Assembly (NCBI RefSeq): GCF_001591145.1
Contig: NZ_BCUF01000037.1
Coordinates: 1-60,909, forward strand
DNA: 60,909 bases
Direction: 5' to 3'
Source of the DNA: Vibrio harveyi NBRC 15634 = ATCC 14126 = KCTC 12724
GTDB taxonomy: Bacteria; Pseudomonadota; Gammaproteobacteria; Enterobacterales; Vibrionaceae
In this document: positions 35,806 through 42,718 of the stretch, in pieces
How positions within the stretch are numbered: position 1 is the stretch's first letter
Layout of the letters: each line of letters starts with the position of its first letter
Translations under genes and position numbers: made by a program
Notes under the pieces: model-generated
Database searches by the model: none
What the model saw: the letters and a program-made list of their open reading frames with translations, nothing else
Told to the model about the DNA's origin: nothing

Positions 35806-36410
35806 CGTACTTCTCCTTGTACTGCAGTTTGTGATTGGCTATCTGAAGTGCCTTGACCGCCTGCAGCGATATCCAAAGCCATTGCGATTGCGGTTTGATA
35901 GTAAGGTTTCGTCTTGTCCCATTGAGGCAAAGCGGCTGCGTGATTAATTGCACCTGCAGTCGCTTTGGCATACAGAAAAGGATCAGGCATAACGGGTGGA
36001 ATATCTGGTGCAACGATGCTGCCCGAACCATTCCAAAATACCGCTTGAGCAAGCCAAGATGGCCCACAATTCAGTTCCAATCGATGAGAAAGATGTTCGG
36101 CTTTGCGGCGCAATTCTTCGGAGGGTGACCGCACCCAAGCCATGCAAGTTTCGACACTTTGTTTTTGAAGGGGTGACCATTCCTCATTGCGTTGATTTAA
36201 ACACAATGCTCCCCACCAGATTGCCTCCCGGACGGGTAGAGCATGCGTCAAAAACTGAACGAGATCGTTGTAGAGCTCTTTGTCTGTGAGTGATTGAATT
36301 GCATCGTTGATGCTGGTTTCTTCGTTGAGTAGCGCTTTAGCCTCGTCACTGGCTTTGAATCTCGGTAGTATTTGCTCTGCCGTTTGGTATGGAATCTTCT
36401 TATATTTCAT
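35802..36410 (-). CDS. T6SS-linked protein of unknown function between vgrG and PAAR
   Basis: A 202-aa, mostly helical soluble protein without signal peptide. It has a distinctive centre (REAIWWGALCLNQ, WSPLQKQSVETCMAWVRSPS) and a Gly/Ala/Pro-rich region at about 125-160 (GSGSIVAPDIPPVMPDPFLY). I believe this matches the DUF6931 type seen beside PAAR genes in other T6SS clusters, but that is recollection, not a search. It shares bases with both vgrG and the PAAR gene, so all three are translated together. An adaptor or chaperone role in loading the spike tip is the natural hypothesis; effector is less likely because it has no separate immunity partner. Confidence 0.75.
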   Translation of the reverse strand: MKYKKIPYQTAEQILPRFKASDEAKALLNEETSINDAIQSLTDKELYNDLVQFLTHALPVREAIWWGALCLNQRNEEWSPLQKQSVETCMAWVRSPSEELRRKAEHLSHRLELNCGPSWLAQAVFWNGSGSIVAPDIPPVMPDPFLYAKATAGAINHAAALPQWDKTKPYYQTAIAMALDIAAGGQGTSDSQSQTAVQGEVR

Positions 36411-38392
36411 TAGTTAACCTTTACAATTGCGCCTTTTACTTCACCCATTACGCCGCCATCAAATGTCGCTTTGAGACCTGATTTAAACTCCGCACTCAAA
36501 GAGCCCTCTGCAGAGAGCGTGGTGTCCGCTTTGATGGAAATACTCAAGCCAGAAATGCTGTTTGAACTGGTTGCATCAAGCGCCGTCGTGGTACCTGAAA
36601 CCATGTTGGCTGAAGTGGCTTTGCTGGTGACGTTGGTCCCTTCCAAATTCAGCGCGCTGCTGGCTTTGACGTCGATATTGGTTGCTTCAATGGCAATGGA
36701 TGATGAGGACAGGGTTATTTTGCTTGAGCCAACTTTGAGCTCGATAGAATCGTCAGCTTCAATCGAAATCGACTTGGCTTTTTCGCTCAGTGCTTTGGTT
36801 ACGCTCAGCGAGTAGTTGTCTTCTGTCGACACTGATACCGCTTTGGTGACTGTTTGGCTTAATTCACCCTTGATGGTTTCTGTTTGGTTGTTTTCAACTT
36901 CTTGTGTCAGGTCTTTGGCTGCATGAAGGTAAAGTAATTCATTGTCTTTTTTGTCATCGAAGTAGAGCTCGTTACTCTGTCCAGAAAGCTGGGTTTTGAT
37001 GCCAGACTTTGTTGTATTGGCTTCTGCGTATGGCGGGGCATTTTTGCTGTTGTAGACGCTGCCCGTGATGATTGGTCTATCTGGATCGCCATCGATGAAA
37101 GAGACCAGCACTTCTTGCCCGGCTCGTGGCACAAACTGAGCACCGTAACTACTTCCCGCAAGCATTTGTGCGACACGAACATAACAACTGGTTTTGTCGC
37201 CAGTTGCGTCTGTATCCCATTGGAACTGAATACGCACACGACCTTGTTCGTCCTGATTAATATCACCCGCGGTTGAGCCTGCAACGACTGCGCTTTGCAA
37301 GCCCTGAACCACTTGTTTTGAGCGAGGTTGCGGGTAGTGAGGGGTATCTTTTGGAATTACTTTCAGTCTGGTGCTGCTCTGTGCACTTTCAGTGTAATCC
37401 ACTTCCATACTGATGACCGAAAAGTCACCAAGTTGATCTTTGTCTAGATGGCTTGAGAGCGAGAAGTAAGTACCGAGCTCGAAGAGATCGTGTTTTGCGC
37501 TGGCAATGACACTTTGGTAATCCTGCTCAACATACTCGATGCGACGCTTGGCAAGATTACTAGAGAGATCCGTCATGTCCCCGCTGATACCCAAAGTCGG
37601 GTAACGCGTGTTGGCAAGTTGAGTGTTGTTGGCAATGGTATTGCTGGAGGTTTTACTGCCGCTGGTAATGAGTTTCGTCTGCGAATAATCGTAGCTTGAT
37701 AGCTCAACACTTGCGCCATGAAAAGCAACGGTAGGGCACCAATCTTCAAGCAAAGGAAGTGAGCCTGTCGGCGTTTCCTTCATATCAAATTTCGCTGTGC
37801 TGGCTTTATCAAATGGAGTTTGAGCATCTTGCAAAATCATAGTGTGTGAACCACTCGCATGCTCAAAATAATAATGAACGCCTTCCTCAGCGAGCAGACG
37901 AGAAACGAAGTCAAAATCCGATTCGTTATATTGCAAACAATATTCACGCTTGGTCGAAGGCATGCTGGATATTTTATAGTTACCCTTGAAACCAGCGTTA
38001 TCGAAAATATCACTGACAATTTCTTGTGTGGATTGATTTTGATAAACCCGGAAAGAATGTGTGTGTTTTAATAACCAAAACCACGGTTTAAGCGTTATTT
38101 CATATTGGTGATTCTGCAAATTAGAATCCATTCCTAAATGTTGGATCAATGTCACAACTCCATTGTAGGAACGATTGAGTGTATTGCTGCCAGATTCGTT
38201 GAAATAACGGTTTATGGTAAGGAACTGACCTAGTTGATCTTGCATGTCAAAGCAACTGGATACCAGCATTGCTTTGATTTCAAAGGGCTCTGACAAGGCT
38301 TGCTTTAGTGTTGCATTACTTATGATATGTTCTTGATTACTTGAGTCTTTTGCAGACATCAAACTAGCCGAACTGCTGTATTTATCAGCCAT
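36410..38392 (-). CDS. vgrG: T6SS spike protein VgrG (TssI)
   Basis: A 660-aa VgrG. The gp27-like part (about 20-380) contains YCLQYNESDFDFVSRLLAEE and YYFEHASG. The gp5-like OB fold shows QDEQGRVRIQFQWD, SYGAQFVPRAGQEVLVSFID and DPDRPIITGSVYN. The C-terminal needle is built of repeated Ser/Thr/Val/Lys-rich strands (about 500-655), ending GGVMGEVKGAIVKVN. There is no extra catalytic extension. AAGGATATGCA precedes the ATG. It is the first gene of the whole T6SS cluster and is divergent from the 296-aa gene at 38527. Confidence 0.95.
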   Translation of the reverse strand: MADKYSSSASLMSAKDSSNQEHIISNATLKQALSEPFEIKAMLVSSCFDMQDQLGQFLTINRYFNESGSNTLNRSYNGVVTLIQHLGMDSNLQNHQYEITLKPWFWLLKHTHSFRVYQNQSTQEIVSDIFDNAGFKGNYKISSMPSTKREYCLQYNESDFDFVSRLLAEEGVHYYFEHASGSHTMILQDAQTPFDKASTAKFDMKETPTGSLPLLEDWCPTVAFHGASVELSSYDYSQTKLITSGSKTSSNTIANNTQLANTRYPTLGISGDMTDLSSNLAKRRIEYVEQDYQSVIASAKHDLFELGTYFSLSSHLDKDQLGDFSVISMEVDYTESAQSSTRLKVIPKDTPHYPQPRSKQVVQGLQSAVVAGSTAGDINQDEQGRVRIQFQWDTDATGDKTSCYVRVAQMLAGSSYGAQFVPRAGQEVLVSFIDGDPDRPIITGSVYNSKNAPPYAEANTTKSGIKTQLSGQSNELYFDDKKDNELLYLHAAKDLTQEVENNQTETIKGELSQTVTKAVSVSTEDNYSLSVTKALSEKAKSISIEADDSIELKVGSSKITLSSSSIAIEATNIDVKASSALNLEGTNVTSKATSANMVSGTTTALDATSSNSISGLSISIKADTTLSAEGSLSAEFKSGLKATFDGGVMGEVKGAIVKVN

Positions 38393-38526
38393 TGCATATC
38401 CTTATGCTTGAACTTTTTAATAATAAAAATTTGAAATATAAATACTATTATTAATCAAATTACTCAAAAAATAGCAGTATTAGATCTTATTCGCTATTCG
38501 ATTTATTAAAAGAAAAGGAGTTCTTT
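38393..38526. promoter_or_regulatory. A/T-rich divergent promoter region between vgrG and the 296-aa gene
   Basis: These 134 bp are extremely A/T-rich compared with the flanking genes, with many runs such as TAATAATAAAAATTTG. Both genes start from it with good ribosome sites (AAGGAG for the + gene, AAGGAT for vgrG). Such composition fits an H-NS-silenced divergent promoter. No sigma-54 -24/-12 element was found by eye. Confidence 0.5.
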
Positions 38527-39417
38527 ATGGCGAGTCAAAATGCAAAAAAGATGGCGAAAGAATTTTTGCAAAATGTAGAAAAGGACAGTAAGTCATATCA
38601 CAAAAGTTGGGCGAGAAAATTCGGTAATAAATACCAATCTGCCAAGAACTGGGTAAAACGTGACAAGAAAATGGTCGCGATGGATATTGCGCAAAAAGGG
38701 GTAAGGACTGGTATCGGGATGATTCCATTTCCCGGCTCGAAAGAGGGGGCAGCCCTTTTGGAAGTCGCAGGTGGCGCAGCGTTAAAAGCCGCTTCTCGCA
38801 AAGCGTGGGAAGAAGGCTCAAAGAAAGGCGTTAAATCTCTTCTTAACAAAAAAATTGAATCTGCTCGCAAGCAACTTAAAACCAACTCGGTAGGAAAAGT
38901 CGATCACGAGTTCCTGGCGCTTTCTGCCCGTAAGCGTGATGAACACATTCATGCGATTCGTAAGCTAGTGAAGTACGAGGTGAAGTTGTTACCAAAGCGT
39001 TCTGATGAGCTCAGTTTGCGTTTATTCAAGCTTAAAGAGGCGATCAATGAATCCCGTGTGAAGCTCAACAAAACCACCATGTCTTCCACATCGGCTATCG
39101 ACAACATGCAAGCATGGACGGAGTTCTTTTCTGCTATCAAAGAGGTGGAGCACTACCAAGCGAAATTGCGTGAAAGCCTGATTCAAGTACAAGAAATCAC
39201 CAAGGATGTGGAGTGGTTCTTGGCGGCTTCTGAAGCGACTACTGACCAGATGAACGCACAAAACTTACCGCAACTGGAAGAGGCGTTTGACCAGATCCGC
39301 CGCAGTTACGGCAACATCAATTCGCTGAAACAACTGCAAGATATGATGCTAGAGAGAAACCTCGTTGAATCCGGCTTGTTGGATGAAAAAGACCTAACCT
39401 ACAAACTGGTCAACTAG
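38527..39417 (+). CDS. Unknown helical protein divergent from vgrG, candidate T6SS component or effector
   Basis: A 296-aa protein of no family I recognise. There is no signal peptide. Residues 1-50 are strongly basic and helical. Residues about 58-92 form a Gly/Ala-rich amphipathic stretch (GVRTGIGMIPFPGSKEGAAL, VAGGAALKAA) that resembles membrane-interacting glycine-zipper segments. The rest (about 110-280) is long charged helix with coiled-coil character. It has its own AAGGAG ribosome site and a terminator at 39455, so it is a single-gene unit. Its only context is the shared 134-bp region with vgrG. Candidates are a cargo effector, a T6SS regulator or a sheath/membrane accessory. No immunity gene is adjacent. 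Confidence 0.8.
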   Translation: MASQNAKKMAKEFLQNVEKDSKSYHKSWARKFGNKYQSAKNWVKRDKKMVAMDIAQKGVRTGIGMIPFPGSKEGAALLEVAGGAALKAASRKAWEEGSKKGVKSLLNKKIESARKQLKTNSVGKVDHEFLALSARKRDEHIHAIRKLVKYEVKLLPKRSDELSLRLFKLKEAINESRVKLNKTTMSSTSAIDNMQAWTEFFSAIKEVEHYQAKLRESLIQVQEITKDVEWFLAASEATTDQMNAQNLPQLEEAFDQIRRSYGNINSLKQLQDMMLERNLVESGLLDEKDLTYKLVN

Positions 39418-39454
39418 ACAAACCTGTCCGTTCGTTACCAAATTAAACCCAAGT

Positions 39455-39485
39455 AGGGAGCTGTTGTGCTCCCTGATTCTTTTTA
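39455..39485 (+). terminator. Terminator of the 296-aa gene
   Basis: AGGGAGC / GCTCCCT is a 7-bp stem with a 6-nt loop followed by GATTCTTTTT. It lies 38 nt after the stop codon. Confidence 0.85.
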
Positions 39486-39508
39486 CTTGCTGAATTTATT
39501 GAGTTTTT

Positions 39509-39520
39509 ATTGTCGACAAT
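39509..39520. promoter_or_regulatory. GntR-type operator O1 (ATTGTCGACAAT)
   Basis: A perfect 12-bp palindrome, the first of three copies in 116 bp upstream of the GntR regulator gene. Identity with O2 and O3 argues for a single protein binding all three, most simply the adjacent regulator acting on its own operon. Confidence 0.75.
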
Positions 39521-39590
39521 TTCGTCTTGCTCTTATCGAAATGAATATTTTTCCACTCATAAATCACTCAATAACACTATACCTTAGTCT

Positions 39591-39606
39591 AAATTGTCGA
39601 CAATTT
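39591..39606. promoter_or_regulatory. GntR-type operator O2 (AAATTGTCGACAATTT)
   Basis: A perfect 16-bp palindrome with the same TTGTCGACAA core as O1 and O3. It lies 20 bp from O3 centre to centre, about two helical turns, so proteins bound at both would face the same side. Confidence 0.8.
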
Positions 39607-39610
39607 GCTT

Positions 39611-39624
39611 GATTGTCGACAATC
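39611..39624. promoter_or_regulatory. GntR-type operator O3 (GATTGTCGACAATC)
   Basis: A perfect 14-bp palindrome, third copy of the TTGTCGACAA core, 70 bp upstream of the regulator start codon. Occupancy of O2/O3 would probably block the prp operon promoter. Confidence 0.8.
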
Positions 39625-39694
39625 TGATCGTCTATTTTATATTCAAGTTAACAAATTGTTGACACTTTGATTTCTAAATACGAGTGCCTTGAAT

Positions 39695-40414
39695 ATGAAT
39701 ACAGAATTGAAAACTCGTCATAAAGTGATTGTCTCTGAAAAAGAGCACACTAAATCTGAATCGCTGACCGAATCGTTAGTGGAAGCGATTGTGAGTGGTG
39801 AAATTGAACCGGGTAGTAAAATCTCAGAGCCTGAATTAGCCAAGAAATATCAAGTGAGTAGAGGTCCTTTACGTGAAGCCATGATGCGCCTTGAAGGACT
39901 TGGCTTGATTGAGCGCATTCCGCATGTTGGTGCTCGCGTTATCACTTTCTCCCCAGAAAAACTCATCGAATTGTATTCAGTCCGCGAAGCGTTAGAAGGC
40001 ATGGCGGCAAGGCTCGCGGCTCGCTATATCACTCAAGAAGAATTACTGAGTTTGGAAATGCTATTGTCGACACATTCCAAACATATTGATGAAGTCGAAG
40101 GATCTTCTTACTTCCACCAGCATGGTGACTTCGACTTCCACTATCGAATCATTCAAGCGAGCCGAAACAGCAAGCTTATCTCTCTGCTTTGCGACGAGCT
40201 GTATCACTTGTTGCGCATGTATCGTTACCAATCACCACGAGCGCAATCTCGTCCTAACGAAGCACTCAACGAACACAAATTCATTCTGCAAGCGATTCGC
40301 AACCGTGATGAAGAACTGGCAGAAATGCTGATGAGAAGGCACATCTCAGGCAGCCGAAAACTAATCGAATTACAGATTCTACATTCTGAAAGTAAAGATA
40401 GAGAACAAGACTAG
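39695..40414 (+). CDS. GntR/FCD-family regulator of the methylcitrate operon
   Basis: A 239-aa transcription factor. The N-terminal winged helix (about 18-85) shows LVEAIVSGEIEPGSKISEPE, LAKKYQVSRGPLREAMMRLE and GLIERIPHVGARV. The C-terminal FCD ligand domain contains the usual Asp and His metal/ligand residues (HGDFDFHYRI, NEHKFILQAI). It is the first gene of prpB-prpC-acnD-prpF-prpE. This GntR type replaces the sigma-54-dependent PrpR of enterobacteria; the likely inducer is 2-methylcitrate or a related acid. I take the ATG at 39695. A TTG two codons earlier also opens the frame. It ends 12 nt before prpB. Confidence 0.9.
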   Translation: MNTELKTRHKVIVSEKEHTKSESLTESLVEAIVSGEIEPGSKISEPELAKKYQVSRGPLREAMMRLEGLGLIERIPHVGARVITFSPEKLIELYSVREALEGMAARLAARYITQEELLSLEMLLSTHSKHIDEVEGSSYFHQHGDFDFHYRIIQASRNSKLISLLCDELYHLLRMYRYQSPRAQSRPNEALNEHKFILQAIRNRDEELAEMLMRRHISGSRKLIELQILHSESKDREQD

Positions 40415-40426
40415 AAGGAAATTGTC

Positions 40427-41323
40427 ATGAGCTTATCTCCGGGGGCGAAGTTCAGACTCGCCATTGAGCAAAACAACCCGCTGCAGATCGTCGGCACCAT
40501 TAACCCATACTGCGCCATGATGGCGAAAAACTTGGGTCACCAAGCTATCTATTTGTCGGGTGGCGGCATCGCTAACGCGTCTTACGGCTTGCCAGATCTT
40601 GGCATTACGACATTGAACGACGTTTTGGTGGACGTAGACCGCATCACCAACGCGTGTGATTTGCCGTTATTGGTTGATATCGATACCGGTTTTGGTGGAG
40701 CTTTTAACATCGCACGCACTATCAAAGCGATGGAAAAAGCCGGTGCGGCGGCAGTGCACATGGAAGACCAAGTGGCGCAGAAGCGTTGTGGTCATCGCCC
40801 AAACAAAGCGATTGTTAGCCAACAAGAAATGGTTGATCGAGTGAAAGCGGCGGTGGATGCACGTAATGACGAGAACTTTGTCATTATGGCTCGTACTGAT
40901 GCGTTAGCGGTTGAAGGCATGGACAGTGCGATTGAACGTGCGATTGCATGTGTGGAAGCGGGCGCAGATATGATCTTCCCAGAAGCAATGAATCAGCTCG
41001 ACCAATATCAACAGTTCTCGGCAGCGCTCGAAGACGCGACAGGGAAGCATGTTCCAATTCTTGCCAACATTACTGAGTTTGGACAAACGCCATTGTACGG
41101 CTGTGAAGAGCTAGCCCAATCCAAAGTGGACATGGTTTTGTACCCATTGAGTGCATTCCGTGCGATGAACAAAGCGGCTGAGATGGTTTACAAACACTTG
41201 CTTGAAGTTGGCAACCAAGAAGCGTTGCTTGATTCAATGCAGACACGAAAAGAGCTGTATGAGCACCTTAATTACCACGACTACGAGAATAAGTTAGACA
41301 AGCTGTTCTCGGAGGGTAAATAA
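40427..41323 (+). CDS. prpB: 2-methylisocitrate lyase
   Basis: A 298-aa cytosolic enzyme that cleaves 2-methylisocitrate into pyruvate and succinate, the last step of the methylcitrate cycle. The isocitrate-lyase superfamily features are present: LLVDIDTGFGG with the Mg-binding Asp pair, AAVHMEDQVAQKRCGHRPNK with the catalytic K-R-C-G-H loop at about residues 119-126, and VIMARTDA. GAAGGAAA precedes the ATG. It is followed by a 119-nt spacer with a hairpin before prpC. Confidence 0.95.
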   Translation: MSLSPGAKFRLAIEQNNPLQIVGTINPYCAMMAKNLGHQAIYLSGGGIANASYGLPDLGITTLNDVLVDVDRITNACDLPLLVDIDTGFGGAFNIARTIKAMEKAGAAAVHMEDQVAQKRCGHRPNKAIVSQQEMVDRVKAAVDARNDENFVIMARTDALAVEGMDSAIERAIACVEAGADMIFPEAMNQLDQYQQFSAALEDATGKHVPILANITEFGQTPLYGCEELAQSKVDMVLYPLSAFRAMNKAAEMVYKHLLEVGNQEALLDSMQTRKELYEHLNYHDYENKLDKLFSEGK

Positions 41324-41384
41324 GGTCAACAAAGAAACAAACGGAAGCCCAAGAAAAGAATCTCTAATCCAATAACGTGAAAAT

Positions 41385-41426
41385 TGTCTGATTCAAAAGA
41401 GCCCATTAAGAGAGCCAAATCAGACA
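41385..41426 (+). other. Hairpin in the prpB-prpC spacer
   Basis: TGTCTGATT (41385-41393) and AATCAGACA (41418-41426) are perfectly complementary over 9 bp, with a 24-nt loop. The right arm ends a few bases before the prpC ribosome site AAAAGGAG, so folding could affect prpC translation or protect the upstream message. Confidence 0.5.
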
Positions 41427-41442
41427 GAAAAGGAGTTCAACA

Positions 41443-42585
41443 ATGCCTCATTCTGTAGAAAAGAAAGCTGAGATAGGTGGCGCAGGTCTACGCGGTCAAA
41501 GCGCTGGAAGCACAGCTTTATGCACTGTCGGTAAAACGGGGACGGGTCTAACGTATCGTGGTTACGATATTACGGACTTGGCAAATCATGCTCAATTTGA
41601 AGAAGTGGCGCATTTGCTGTTACGCGGTCACTTACCTAATCAACAAGAGCTAGACGCCTACAAGACACATCTATTGAGCCTGCGTGGCTTACCAGCGGAG
41701 CTTAAGCAAGCGTTAGAGCTGATTCCTGCTGACGCACATCCGATGGATGTTATGCGCACAGGTTGCTCTATGCTGGGTAACTTAGAGCAAGAAATGGACT
41801 TTGAACAACAGCTCCATGCTACTGAGCGAATGCTGGCGCTTTTCCCTGCGATCATCTGTTACTGGTATCGCTTCAGCCACGATGGCGTACGAATCAAAAC
41901 TCACGATAACAGCGAAGACTGCATTGGCGGCTACTTCCTGAAACTGCTTACTGATAAAGCACCAAGTGAAACGCACAAAAAGGTGATGCACTGTTCTTTG
42001 ATCCTTTATGCAGAGCATGAGTTTAATGCCTCAACATTTGCGGCGCGTGTGTGTGCTTCTACGCTTTCTGATCTTCATTCTTGTATCACAGCTGCTATCG
42101 GCACGCTACGTGGTCCACTTCATGGCGGTGCAAACGAAGCGGCGATGGAGATGATTCAAGATTGGCAAACGCCAGATGAGGCAGAAGCCAATATTCTGCA
42201 AATGCTAGAGAACAAAGACAAAATCATGGGCTTTGGGCATGCGATTTATCGTGAAAGTGACCCTCGTAATGCACTGATCAAGCGTTGGTCAGAAGCGTTA
42301 TCGAAAGAGGTGGGTGACACACATCTTTACGCGGTTTCTGAGCGTGTGGAATCCGTCATGAAGCGTGAGAAAGGTCTGTTCTGTAATGCAGATTTCTTCC
42401 ATGCTTCGGCTTACCACTTCATGGATATTCCAACCAAGTTGTTTACGCCAATCTTCGTGATGAGCCGACTGACAGGTTGGGCGGCGCACGTGTATGAACA
42501 ACGTGCGAACAACCGAATCATTCGCCCAAGTGCGGATTATACCGGACCGGATCATCAAGACTGGGTGCCAATCGAACAACGCTAG
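41443..42585 (+). CDS. prpC: 2-methylcitrate synthase
   Basis: A 380-aa citrate-synthase family enzyme that condenses propionyl-CoA with oxaloacetate. Family signatures are visible: GLTYRGYDITDLANHAQFEE, the active-site LHGGANEAAMEM (His about 228), and MGFGHAIYRESDPRNALI with the second active His (about 266). It is of the shorter methylcitrate synthase length (about 375-380) rather than that of the hexameric GltA (about 428). AAAAGGAG lies about 7 nt before the ATG. It stands between prpB and acnD, as in other gammaproteobacterial prp clusters. Confidence 0.94.
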   Translation: MPHSVEKKAEIGGAGLRGQSAGSTALCTVGKTGTGLTYRGYDITDLANHAQFEEVAHLLLRGHLPNQQELDAYKTHLLSLRGLPAELKQALELIPADAHPMDVMRTGCSMLGNLEQEMDFEQQLHATERMLALFPAIICYWYRFSHDGVRIKTHDNSEDCIGGYFLKLLTDKAPSETHKKVMHCSLILYAEHEFNASTFAARVCASTLSDLHSCITAAIGTLRGPLHGGANEAAMEMIQDWQTPDEAEANILQMLENKDKIMGFGHAIYRESDPRNALIKRWSEALSKEVGDTHLYAVSERVESVMKREKGLFCNADFFHASAYHFMDIPTKLFTPIFVMSRLTGWAAHVYEQRANNRIIRPSADYTGPDHQDWVPIEQR

Positions 42586-42718
42586 CGCGTGACGCCTCTT
42601 TGTGAGTTTCTTCTTGCATGGCATTCACAAGGGGCGTCTCTTTCACTGCGAATCCATTTCAAAAACAGTATCGCGGTGCGTTCAGGCACATGATGTACAC
42701 TATAGCGGAAGCAAGCCC

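Noticed and set aside
36410..36915. VgrG C-terminal Ser/Thr-rich region as a fused effector
   Set aside because: It is the repetitive beta-needle common to many VgrG proteins, with no catalytic motif and a normal total length.
42602..42718. GTG-initiated extension of acnD
   Set aside because: The extra 39 residues are unlike the family N-terminus. ATG 42719 has a ribosome site and matches the known start of AcnD proteins.
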